Shown: one piece after another, positions 34,078-42,114 of the stretch
Layout of the letters: every line of letters starts with the position of its first letter
Numbering within the stretch: the first letter of the stretch is position 1
From: Ruminococcus sp.
GTDB taxonomy: Bacteria > Bacillota > Clostridia > Oscillospirales > Ruminococcaceae
Direction: 5' to 3'
Assembly: GCA_017534595.1 (NCBI GenBank)
Contig: JAFXVY010000113.1
Location: forward strand, 62,001 to 126,000
Length of the DNA stretch: 64,000 nt
Program-made: the position numbers and the translations under genes
Notes under the pieces: generated by a model
The model's database searches: none
What the model saw: the letters and a program-made list of their open reading frames with translations, nothing else
What the model was told of the DNA's origin: nothing

Positions 34078-34483
34078 CTTTTTGTTCAAGCTTTCTCGAG
34101 AAGGACCCGAGTATGCCGTTCACAAACGAAACATCGGGCTCGAGAGCATACTTCTCCGCAAGCTTGACCGCCTCGCTTATCGCAACGTTCACGGGGACCT
34201 TGTCATCGTAGAGCGCCTCGTAGATAGCGAGCCTGAGTATGGCAAGATTTATGCGGGGGATCCTGTTGATCGAGCGCTTGTCGCTGAGAGCGGAGATCTC
34301 CTTGTCGATATCTTCTCTTTTCTCGCTGATCCCGTTGACAAGGTTCTTTACCTCATCGTTGAGAACTATATCGTCGAGCATGGAGGCCGCCTCGAAAAGC
34401 TCGTCCACCGTATCGTCGCGGAACAGCATCTCAAAGGTGATTATAAACGCCGATTCTCTGACATCTCTTCTTTTTGCAGCCAC
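34070..34483 (-). CDS. nusB: Transcription antitermination factor NusB
   Basis: The 137-residue all-helical product has the RRDVRESAFIITFEMLF start and PVNVAISEAVKLAEKYA typical of NusB, which joins the rRNA antitermination complex with NusE. It follows the Asp23-family gene by 82 bp. Confidence 0.93.
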   Translation of the reverse strand: MAAKRRDVRESAFIITFEMLFRDDTVDELFEAASMLDDIVLNDEVKNLVNGISEKREDIDKEISALSDKRSINRIPRINLAILRLAIYEALYDDKVPVNVAISEAVKLAEKYALEPDVSFVNGILGSFSRKLEQKDG

Positions 34484-34565
34484 AAAACCACATCCTTAAT
34501 TATCTTTTGAGGGTACCTATATAACGCACCAAAAGCTCCCGGATATTATCCGAGAGCCTGATCTG

Positions 34566-34913
34566 TCATTCAGCGGCAGCGTCGCGAATATTCACATTGA
34601 CCTTTGCCACCGTAAGATTGAGCATATTCTGAACGGTGCTCTTGATCTTATTCTGCACGTTCTCGGCTGTGATAACAGCCTTGGCGTCGCGCTCGAGGAT
34701 GACTCCGACCGTTACCGCGAGCACATCGCCCGCAAGTTCGATCTTGATGTCTCTGGTGTTCTTATCCTTGAGGATAAGGTTCTTGGGCTTCTTCTTGGCG
34801 GAAGCCACCGCATAGACACCGTCTACCTCCATCGCGGCATTGGCGATGATGTCGATCACCACATCCTGACTTACGCGCAGAGATTTATTGATATTGCTGT
34901 CAAACTGACTCAT
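34566..34913 (-). CDS. Asp23/Gls24-family envelope protein
   Basis: The 115-residue product (start MSQFDSNINKSLRVS, 7 bp after AAGGAGG) has the Asp23 fold: DVVIDIIANAAMEVDGVYAV and a C-terminal V(Q/E)NKIKSTVQNML helix. It is the first gene of the long operon ending at recN. Confidence 0.9.
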   Translation of the reverse strand: MSQFDSNINKSLRVSQDVVIDIIANAAMEVDGVYAVASAKKKPKNLILKDKNTRDIKIELAGDVLAVTVGVILERDAKAVITAENVQNKIKSTVQNMLNLTVAKVNVNIRDAAAE

Positions 34914-34984
34914 ACTGAGAGCCTCCTTATCAGAGTTGATCGTTCCCCGGACTATGCAAAGCCCGAAGAATATATACACAAACT

Positions 34985-35013
34985 ATTATAACATATAGTT
35001 GCGGAAAAATCAA
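34985..35013 (-). promoter_or_regulatory. Promoter of the asp23-to-recN operon
   Basis: On the minus strand TTGATT (35008-35013), 17 bp, TATAAT (34985-34990). Confidence 0.75.
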
Positions 35014-35071
35014 GCACTCTGAGAAGAATAGCAAAAAAGCAGAGATAAAAGCTGCGAAGCCCGAGAAACGG

Positions 35072-35611
35072 TCAGTCTACGTCAAAGATGCGGATGTTCT
35101 CGTTGGCCACCGAGACCTCCCCGAGCAGGATGTCCTTGATCTGGGCGGCCTCGCTGTTTATAAGCCCCTGCGGGGACTTCACGACGATATTTGCGGTCTT
35201 TCCGTCAAGGTAGACCACGCAGTCCTCAAAGCCGGCGGCCTTGATAAGGTTCTCGATCTTGCTCTCCGACTCGATAAGTCCGCTCATCACAGCCGCTTCC
35301 TTGGAGGCAACGCTCTTTTCCTCTTCGGTAGAGTCGCCGCCGCTGAGCACCATTTTAAGCGTCTCCGCAGCCTGATCTCGGGATGTCATGCGGTCTATCC
35401 GAGCCTTGGCGAAGAAATCCTCGGTGGGCTCAGCGCTGACCAGCTGCGTTTCGCCGTAGTTGACTGTACTTGTGTCTACCTTGTCAGTGGTCTTTATGCC
35501 CTTGTCTCCGGACGATACCGCATAGTTCACATAAACGGCTGTCCCGAGCAGCAGAGTAAGTCCTGCAAGAGCGATCTGTTTCTTCCCGATTATCAGTGTC
35601 GGTTTTCTCAT
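35072..35611 (-). CDS. spoIIIAH: Stage III sporulation protein AH
   Basis: The 179-residue product has one N-terminal membrane segment (about residues 13-31) and an extracellular YscJ/FliF-like domain (ENLIKAAGFEDCVVYLDGK). It forms the mother-cell ring of the feeding-tube channel that meets SpoIIQ. It is the last gene of the spoIIIA operon. Confidence 0.93.
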   Translation of the reverse strand: MRKPTLIIGKKQIALAGLTLLLGTAVYVNYAVSSGDKGIKTTDKVDTSTVNYGETQLVSAEPTEDFFAKARIDRMTSRDQAAETLKMVLSGGDSTEEEKSVASKEAAVMSGLIESESKIENLIKAAGFEDCVVYLDGKTANIVVKSPQGLINSEAAQIKDILLGEVSVANENIRIFDVD

Positions 35612-35628
35612 GATGAATTACCTCCGTA

Positions 35629-36174
35629 TCAATTCCTGCATTCAACGCAGATCTTACTTGTCGGCAGATCAAGCGCTGCCGACACCGCCTTGATAACTCT
35701 TTCGCGTATATTGGGATCGGAGCCGCCGTCGCAGATCACCAGAGCTCCGTTGAACTTAGGCGCCAGTACCTTCCTCACAAGAGGCCCCTTGCTGCCGGAT
35801 CTGTCGGTCAGAACGAGCTTGCTTTCATGCTTTTCAGTGATACGGCTCACGTCCTCGCTGCGCTCGGCTTCGGTATCCTGAGCGTATATGTACTCCTCGC
35901 TGCCCTCCAGCGACAGTATGACCTCTGCCTTGCCTACGCCCCTGACCGATGAAAGCAGCGAGGCAAGCTTTCTTTCCTCTGCCTCGATAAGCTTGGAGGT
36001 GTCGCTAAAGACCTCGGAGGAACTCTCGGCGGGTTCAGCGGACTTCTTGGCTGGTATCAGCTCGGATAATAATATCAGCGCCACAGCGGCTATGCCCATA
36101 AAGGCGATAAGCTTTACGCGGTTCTTTCCGAGCATAATGTTCCTGAACTTATCGGTCAGATCACTCGCTTTCAT
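35629..36174 (-). CDS. spoIIIAG: Stage III sporulation protein AG
   Basis: The 181-residue product has a membrane segment (about residues 20-40) and the domain with LASLLSSVRGVGKAEVILSL and KVLAPKFNGALVICDGG, matching SpoIIIAG, which forms a large ring. It overlaps spoIIIAF by 14 bp. Confidence 0.93.
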   Translation of the reverse strand: MKASDLTDKFRNIMLGKNRVKLIAFMGIAAVALILLSELIPAKKSAEPAESSSEVFSDTSKLIEAEERKLASLLSSVRGVGKAEVILSLEGSEEYIYAQDTEAERSEDVSRITEKHESKLVLTDRSGSKGPLVRKVLAPKFNGALVICDGGSDPNIRERVIKAVSAALDLPTSKICVECRN

Positions 36175-36649
36175 TCTGTTCCTCCGACCTCACGGATACC
36201 GCAGCTTCAGGCTGTAGAGATGCTATAAAGGCTGATGCCTTGTCAATATCGCTCCTGTCTTTCACGGTTATCTCCGCGCTCCTGACGGATATTACATCAT
36301 ATTCATCTATATCGCAGCTTATGACCACACTCGAAAATTCTATCCCCTCTGATGAAAGCTGCTTCTCAATTTCTGTCCTGACGCTCAGCTCGGCAGCGCG
36401 AAGATAATAGTCGGTCACACTTCCGGTCAGCTCCTGCTGCGAGGAAGAAAGTTCTGTCTCCGTGAGCTGCCGGACGGTGTCCTCAAGCTCTCCGCCGGTA
36501 AGCGGCCTGATAAGCGTTATAATAAGAGCCATGCCGACTATCGTTCTCATAAGCCTTTTCCCTCCCGTGCCGGCAGCAGCAAGCTCGGCAAGACAGCTTA
36601 TTATCCCTGCTCCGCAGGCTGTAAATATTACTCCCTTTACAGTTTCCAA
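36161..36649 (-). CDS. spoIIIAF: Stage III sporulation protein AF
   Basis: The 162-residue product has two N-terminal membrane segments with LIRPLTGG between the membrane and soluble parts, followed by a soluble domain ending in an acidic tail. Its order between AE and AG supports the call. Confidence 0.9.
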   Translation of the reverse strand: METVKGVIFTACGAGIISCLAELAAAGTGGKRLMRTIVGMALIITLIRPLTGGELEDTVRQLTETELSSSQQELTGSVTDYYLRAAELSVRTEIEKQLSSEGIEFSSVVISCDIDEYDVISVRSAEITVKDRSDIDKASAFIASLQPEAAVSVRSEEQNESE

Positions 36650-36651
36650 AG

Positions 36652-37797
36652 CTACACTCCAGTGTTCAGCGCTGCGATCATAACGATGCAGGTCGAGATT
36701 ATGAACATCACAGAAAAGCAGATCAGCACGCTCATTCCTATGGCGAGCACCTCATTCAGGCTGCGCAGGAGCCGTGTCATCTGTTCCTGACCGAGTATGT
36801 CGCAGATCATCGCTCCGAGCGCAAGCACAGCCCTGACTGCAACTATCATTATCAGCGGCCTCAGTACAAGTACGGCTATTATGACCACGCCGACTGTCCC
36901 GGCGCTTGTCCTGATAAAGCCGAGGCTTCCTTTTATGGTCGAATAAGTCTCCGAGACCGCCCCTCCTATTATCGGGATAAAACTCGAGGCAGCAAAACGC
37001 ACCGTCCGAGCACGGAGAGAATCCGCAGAGGCTCCTATGGCTGTCTGGACTGTCATAAGTCCGCTGAATATCAGCATCATAAAACCGAGGATCCACTGTA
37101 TCACCCGCTTGACGGCAGAAGCCGCATTTGTCAGCCGCAGCTCGGTGTTCACCGTACCGACTATCGAAACGGCCGTGAGCATGCTCATCAGCGGCAGCAG
37201 CACGCTTCTGGATATGAATGCTATGACCTCGCACAGAAACAGATCGGATGTATAGAAGCTGCCCGCTCCGCCAACATTACCGAGAGTGGCCGAAATGCCC
37301 GCATATATGGGTATGTATGCCAGCATAAAGCTTTGCAGCGAGTTGAATGCCGTGATTATCAGCGATACCGTCTCCGAGAAGGTCTCGCAGACCGCCATTA
37401 CAGCTGCAAGCGCACATATAACACTGTATATCCCGCCGAGCTCCGCGCCTTCTTTGAGCATACTGCGCGTCAGGGCACAGAGCAGCGCCGCGGCTATGAG
37501 CTTTCCGAGCATCCCGAGAGGGCTTTTAAGGCTGCCGAGGAACCTGTCTATAAGCTTTTTGATGACATCGGCGAAGCTAAGGCTTTCTGTACCCTTTTTA
37601 TTCCCGACATCGAGGCCATAGCTGTCGATTATCTCTGAAACATCCGGATCTGTCTCGGAACGCAGACGGCTGTTGATTCCGTCTGTTATCTCGGTAAATT
37701 TATCCTGTGTCTCCGAGTCTGCACAGGCACACGGAGCAAGCAGCATCATGACCAGAACCGCAAATATAAGCGCCGGGAGAAATCTTAACTTCTTCAT
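36652..37797 (-). CDS. spoIIIAE: Stage III sporulation protein AE
   Basis: The 381-residue product has a cleavable-type signal segment (LPALIFAVLVMMLLAPCACA) and about seven further membrane helices, matching SpoIIIAE, the polytopic component of the channel. It overlaps spoIIIAD by 4 bp. Confidence 0.93.
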   Translation of the reverse strand: MKKLRFLPALIFAVLVMMLLAPCACADSETQDKFTEITDGINSRLRSETDPDVSEIIDSYGLDVGNKKGTESLSFADVIKKLIDRFLGSLKSPLGMLGKLIAAALLCALTRSMLKEGAELGGIYSVICALAAVMAVCETFSETVSLIITAFNSLQSFMLAYIPIYAGISATLGNVGGAGSFYTSDLFLCEVIAFISRSVLLPLMSMLTAVSIVGTVNTELRLTNAASAVKRVIQWILGFMMLIFSGLMTVQTAIGASADSLRARTVRFAASSFIPIIGGAVSETYSTIKGSLGFIRTSAGTVGVVIIAVLVLRPLIMIVAVRAVLALGAMICDILGQEQMTRLLRSLNEVLAIGMSVLICFSVMFIISTCIVMIAALNTGV

Positions 37798-38177
37798 ACA
37801 AGCAAAGCCTCAATGATTTCGATCACGGCGCGGAACAGCGGCAGAGCCGTAACGATCAGCGACAGCTTGCCTGCAAGCTCGATCTGCGAAGCAAGGGCGC
37901 TGTGGCCGCTGTCCCGGCAGCAATCGGAAGAGATCTGCACGATACAGCATATACCGAGCCCCTTGAAGATTATCCTGAGATATGAGCTGTCAAGGCCTGT
38001 TTTTTCGATAAGCCCGCCTATAAGCTCCTTGACCTCGAGCAGCATCCCCGCAGTACTTCCGAATATCAGGCATACCGCGGCAAGCGTCAGAGCGAGCCTT
38101 ATATCGCCGTTATCCTTGATGACCGCCGAAACGGCGCAGACCGTCAGGCAGAGCACGCCTGTCTGAAATATATCCAT
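37794..38177 (-). CDS. spoIIIAD: Stage III sporulation protein AD
   Basis: The 127-residue product has several membrane helices with GLDSSYLRIIFKGLGICCIV, matching SpoIIIAD. It lies 7 bp after spoIIIAC. Confidence 0.92.
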   Translation of the reverse strand: MDIFQTGVLCLTVCAVSAVIKDNGDIRLALTLAAVCLIFGSTAGMLLEVKELIGGLIEKTGLDSSYLRIIFKGLGICCIVQISSDCCRDSGHSALASQIELAGKLSLIVTALPLFRAVIEIIEALLV

Positions 38178-38184
38178 ACCCTTC

Positions 38185-38379
38185 TCAGAGGCCGAACACG
38201 TTCTTTATCGTCTCGAACAGGTCGCCGATCTTGCTGACTATCATCATCAGCACGACGATGAGCCCCGCAAGAGTCGTCATCATAGCCTGCTCGTCCCTCT
38301 CGGCACGCTTCAACAGCTGATTGAGTACCGCCACGATAATACCTACCGCAGCGATCTTGAAGATAAGATCCACATCCAT
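38185..38379 (-). CDS. spoIIIAC: Stage III sporulation protein AC
   Basis: The 64-residue product MDVDLIFKIAAVGIIVAVLN has two membrane segments, the size and pattern of SpoIIIAC. The ATG is 6-7 bp after TTGAGG. An upstream TTG in frame is not needed. Confidence 0.93.
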   Translation of the reverse strand: MDVDLIFKIAAVGIIVAVLNQLLKRAERDEQAMMTTLAGLIVVLMMIVSKIGDLFETIKNVFGL

Positions 38380-38387
38380 GACTAACC

Positions 38388-38825
38388 TCAAGCGATAAGT
38401 ACGGCTACAAATGCTCCTGCCATGAAACCGAGCACTTCATAAAGCCTGCACTGTGATCTTTCTTTTTGCTTTGCCTCGGATTCACAGCCGGCGAATCTGC
38501 TGATATAAAGCGTCAGCATAGCCTCGTGACCTTCGGCATCGGTTGTTCCGAGGCGACTGAACATCTCCCCGAGAGCTTCTCTTTCGGCAGGAAGCAGCAG
38601 CGAGAGCGTGTCCTCCGAAAACGCTGCACAGTAACGCGAATCGCCTTTTAGCGTTTCGATCAGTTCCCCGGTCGTACACCGGCTGTATCTTATCAGCTCA
38701 CGGATATACACCAGCATCGAGCCTATCAGCCCGAGCGCTGAAGTCCGGCGCCGCAGGTCTCGGGACATACCCGTGCCCCAGAGCGTCCCGGCTGCTATCA
38801 GCATAATGCTTGCTGCAAGCTTCAT
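38388..38825 (-). CDS. spoIIIAB: Stage III sporulation protein AB
   Basis: The 145-residue product starts with a membrane segment, continues with helical LGLIGSMLVYIRELIRYSR, and ends in a membrane segment as in SpoIIIAB. The start is the ATG 8 bp after GGAGG. The first 128 bp lie inside the spoIIIAA frame. Confidence 0.9.
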   Translation of the reverse strand: MKLAASIMLIAAGTLWGTGMSRDLRRRTSALGLIGSMLVYIRELIRYSRCTTGELIETLKGDSRYCAAFSEDTLSLLLPAEREALGEMFSRLGTTDAEGHEAMLTLYISRFAGCESEAKQKERSQCRLYEVLGFMAGAFVAVLIA

Positions 38826-39744
38826 TTTCAAAGCCTCCGAGATCTATGATTTCTGCATCTCCGCCAAGCAGCACAGCCTTGTCGAAGGCTCCGCGCAGGA
38901 CAAGCTCGGCTATGAGCTTTCTTCTGTACAGTGCCTCAAGACTTCCCGCATGGCAGGTGGCTATGAGCCGAGCGCCGCAATCAAGCGCATAATCAAAGGC
39001 GGGCAGATCGCTCATATCACCTATCTCATCGCAGACGATGAACTGCGGAGCCATGGCCCTGACCGACGAGATCACGGCGTCAAGCTTGGGATAGGAAGTG
39101 TAAATATCAGTTCTTGCGCCGACATCGTTGTAAGCTATGCCCCCGCTGACGGCTGCAAGCTCGTTACGCTCGTCAATAAGCGTTACGGTGTAATGCTCAG
39201 AAAGCAAACGGCAGAGATCACGAAGAAGTGTTGTCTTGCCGCTCGCCGGAGGTCCTGCGATAAGCAGTGAGACCGGCCCGCCGGAAAAGGCTTGTTTATA
39301 TAAATCCTCGGCGCAGCCCCTGACCTCTCTTGCTATACGTATGTTTACGGAAGATATATCCTTGACGGAAGCTATACCCGATGGGGTGCAGACCGCCTTG
39401 CCGCAGAAGCCTACTCTGCATCCGCCTTTTGCCGTGACATAGCCCTGCGATATCTCGCGTTCAAAGGCCTGTATAGAGTGCTTTACCGCTGCAAGAAAAG
39501 TGAATTCTATATCCGTATCCGTCACCGTGACGGCACCTAAAGGATCCCGGCTCAGCCGGCCTGACGGACTTACGAAGTATTCTGCCTTTCCGGTTGTTAC
39601 CGTGAGCAGCCTTCGTCGGCGGAGCCTTATCTCGAAGATATCCCGGAGTTCGACCTCGGGTATGCTCATCACGGCAGCACACAGCCTGTCATCGAGCAGT
39701 TCGAGGGCATATCCGAGCTTGCTTATGCAGTTCAAAGCTGTCAT
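38698..39744 (-). CDS. spoIIIAA: Stage III sporulation protein AA (ATPase)
   Basis: This 348-residue secretion-type ATPase powers the SpoIIIA-SpoIIQ channel. It has Walker A GPPASGKTT (about residues 165-173), Walker B FIVCDEIG and ATCHAGS. It is longer than the ~307-residue B. subtilis protein. The extra ~40 C-terminal residues are encoded in the overlap with spoIIIAB. The ATG sits only 1 bp after GGGAGG, so the TTG three codons later may be the real start. Confidence 0.92.
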   Translation of the reverse strand: MTALNCISKLGYALELLDDRLCAAVMSIPEVELRDIFEIRLRRRRLLTVTTGKAEYFVSPSGRLSRDPLGAVTVTDTDIEFTFLAAVKHSIQAFEREISQGYVTAKGGCRVGFCGKAVCTPSGIASVKDISSVNIRIAREVRGCAEDLYKQAFSGGPVSLLIAGPPASGKTTLLRDLCRLLSEHYTVTLIDERNELAAVSGGIAYNDVGARTDIYTSYPKLDAVISSVRAMAPQFIVCDEIGDMSDLPAFDYALDCGARLIATCHAGSLEALYRRKLIAELVLRGAFDKAVLLGGDAEIIDLGGFENEACSKHYADSSRDALGHGYVPRPAAPDFSARADRLDAGVYP

Positions 39745-39770
39745 CCCTCCCCGACTTGTCCCGGTTAGTT

Positions 39771-39801
39771 AATTATATGAAAAACAGGCGGTAATATTAC
39801 C
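39771..39801 (-). promoter_or_regulatory. Sigma-E-type promoter of spoIIIA
   Basis: On the minus strand GGTAATATT (39793-39801), 13 bp, CATATAATT (39771-39779) resembles the sigma-E consensus (-35 ATATT-like, -10 CATA-AAT-like). It lies 27 bp before the spoIIIAA ATG. spoIIIA is a sigma-E operon in B. subtilis. The sigma-E gene itself is at 55310. Confidence 0.65.
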
Positions 39802-39843
39802 CTGAATTTTTATTATTTTTTTAACAAAAGATGTCAAACAGAC

Positions 39844-39872
39844 TTGAAATATCTCTCGGTATGTGTTATTAT
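39844..39872 (+). promoter_or_regulatory. Promoter of the moxR operon
   Basis: TTGAAA (39844-39849), 17 bp, TATTAT (39867-39872), with TATAAT overlapping 5 bp on. GGAG lies 8-10 bp before the ATG. Confidence 0.6.
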
Positions 39873-39937
39873 ATAATGTGGACAATAAAAGCTGTGTGAT
39901 AAAAATATATGCACAGCCGTAAAAAAGGAGAATCAGA

Positions 39938-40918
39938 ATGGCTCACAAACTTTCGGAAAATCAGGTACAGGTGCTTCAGCTGTCGCAGAAGGTCATCGGA
40001 GAGGTCAAAAAGGTCATCATAGGCAAGGACGAGACCATCATCAAGGTGCTTCTGGCTATACTGGCCGGCGGACACATCCTGCTCGAGGATATCCCCGGCG
40101 TCGGCAAGACGACTATGGCTCTTGCGCTCTCAAAGGCTCTGTCTCTCGACTATAAGAGACTGCAATTCACACCGGATGTACTGCCCACGGATGTAACCGG
40201 CTTTACTATCTACAACAAACAGAAGAATGAGTTTGAATTCAAGCAGGGCGCAGCTATGACCAACCTGTTCCTTGCAGATGAGATAAACAGAACATCTTCA
40301 AAGACGCAGTCTGCGCTGCTCGAGATAATGGAGGAAGGTAGCGTAACTGTTGACGGCGTCACCTATGAAATGCCCGACCCCTATATAGTTATCGCAACTC
40401 AGAACCCCATAGGTTCTATCGGTACACAGTCGCTGCCCGAGTCGCAGATGGACAGATTTATCGTAAGGCTCAGCATGGGCTATCCGAGCGTTGAGAACGA
40501 AGTCGAGATGCTCAAATCCAAGCACAATCAGGTAACTGTAAACACCGTCAATTCTGTAGTTACGGCGGCAGAGCTTGCAGAGGCAAGGAAGATAGTCGAT
40601 GAGATCTATGTTTCCGGCGATGTGTTCGAGTATATCGTTGCTCTTGCCGATGCTACCAGAAAGAACCAGTATGTAAAGCTGGGACTTTCGCCGCGAGGCT
40701 CTATCGCTCTGCTGAAAATGACAAAGGCGACCTCCCTGCTCAAGGGGCGCGATTATGTAACTCCCGACGATGTGACCTACACATTCAGGGACGTTGTCGC
40801 ACACAGGATCATCCTTAACTCCAAGGCACGCCTCAACGGGCTCAACACCGAGCTGGTGCTCAGAAATATACTTGAGACCGTTCCGGTTCCCAAGCTGCGC
40901 GGCAAGGTGGTAATATGA
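39938..40918 (+). CDS. MoxR-family AAA+ ATPase
   Basis: The 326-residue product has Walker A GVGKTT (about residues 53-58), Walker B FLADEINR, sensor ATQNPIGSIGTQSLPESQMDR (in part) and SPRGSIALLKM. MoxR ATPases work with DUF58 and transglutaminase-like proteins, as encoded next. It overlaps the DUF58 gene by 4 bp. Confidence 0.93.
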   Translation: MAHKLSENQVQVLQLSQKVIGEVKKVIIGKDETIIKVLLAILAGGHILLEDIPGVGKTTMALALSKALSLDYKRLQFTPDVLPTDVTGFTIYNKQKNEFEFKQGAAMTNLFLADEINRTSSKTQSALLEIMEEGSVTVDGVTYEMPDPYIVIATQNPIGSIGTQSLPESQMDRFIVRLSMGYPSVENEVEMLKSKHNQVTVNTVNSVVTAAELAEARKIVDEIYVSGDVFEYIVALADATRKNQYVKLGLSPRGSIALLKMTKATSLLKGRDYVTPDDVTYTFRDVVAHRIILNSKARLNGLNTELVLRNILETVPVPKLRGKVVI

Positions 40919-42096
40919 TCATCGTATATATCCTGCTGCTGGCTGTTTCGGGGCTGTTCTATATCCAGTATGAGGGAGCCATCTCGTTTTATCTGTTCTG
41001 CTTTGTGGCGGCGTACCCTCTCATATTCGGTACTATGACCTTTATAGCAAAGCGGAAGATAAAGGTCAGCTTTGAGGCAAAGGAGATATCGGCTTTGAAG
41101 GGCGAGAACGTTCCTGTGAACGTGATCGTTGACAACAAATCAAGGCTGCCGGTGCCAAACTGCCGGATCACGATCCGCTGCAGCACCGAATTCAACGGCG
41201 ATTATGAGATAATCAACATCAACACTCCTGTGTTCCCCAACAATACGCAGGTGCTCACTACGGGGATCTCCTACGGGCACTACGGGAGCATAAGGCTCGA
41301 TATAACAAAAGTTAAGATAAGCGATATACTCAGGATTTTCAAGTTTAAAGTCAAGAGAAAGAATATGCTGCATACCACGCGGCTGTTCATTTATCCGAAC
41401 CATATACCGCTTGAGAATACGATAAACGACTACTCCGAGCTCGGTCTCGAGAGCGAGAGCTACTCAAAGAGCAAAAGCGGCGACGACCCCAGCGAGATCT
41501 TCGACCTGCACAACTACAAGGAAGGCGACAAGATGAGCCGTATCCACTGGAAGCTCTCCGCCAAGCAGGACGATCTCATGGTAAAGGACTACTCCCTGCC
41601 GATAACAAACGGTGTGCTGCTGGCGGCTGATCTGTCGCATATAGGCAGCAGCAGTGAGGATCTTGAAAAGCTCGACGCCGTCGTAGACGCTATGGCTGCC
41701 ATTTCCCTGCGGCTTGCAGAGAGCGAGACGGTGCATACCGTCATCTGGGACAGCTCCGGCACCGAGGATTACGGCAAGGCTGTGATCTCCGATTTCGAGA
41801 GCTATACCACTGCCGTAAGGCGGTTCATTTCCGACGGGCTCAAGGGTACCGAGAGATCTGTCTGTGAGCTGATAGCGGATATCTCGGCGGGAGTACCGAG
41901 GTTCGCTCATACGATAATCTGCACCGCCGGGCTTTCCGACGAAGAAAAGAAAGCTCTTACCGATTCAGGGTACTCTTACAGATATACCGCGATTGTCGCG
42001 TCCGAAGCTCACGAGGGCTATGAGGAGGAGAATTTCTGCTTCGTGCCCCTTGCTCCGGGAGCGGTCGCGGAAAGCATAGAATACATCGCCATATAG
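40915..42096 (+). CDS. DUF58 protein with VWA-like fold
   Basis: The 393-residue product has two N-terminal membrane segments and the DUF58 motif EIFDLHNYKEGDKMSRIHWK near residues 195-215. It is followed by VWA-like LLAADLSHIGSS. It forms the usual triad with the MoxR ATPase and transglutaminase genes; the client is unknown. Confidence 0.9.
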   Translation: MIIVYILLLAVSGLFYIQYEGAISFYLFCFVAAYPLIFGTMTFIAKRKIKVSFEAKEISALKGENVPVNVIVDNKSRLPVPNCRITIRCSTEFNGDYEIININTPVFPNNTQVLTTGISYGHYGSIRLDITKVKISDILRIFKFKVKRKNMLHTTRLFIYPNHIPLENTINDYSELGLESESYSKSKSGDDPSEIFDLHNYKEGDKMSRIHWKLSAKQDDLMVKDYSLPITNGVLLAADLSHIGSSSEDLEKLDAVVDAMAAISLRLAESETVHTVIWDSSGTEDYGKAVISDFESYTTAVRRFISDGLKGTERSVCELIADISAGVPRFAHTIICTAGLSDEEKKALTDSGYSYRYTAIVASEAHEGYEEENFCFVPLAPGAVAESIEYIAI

Positions 42097-42114
42097 AGAT
42101 AAAAAGGTGACAAC

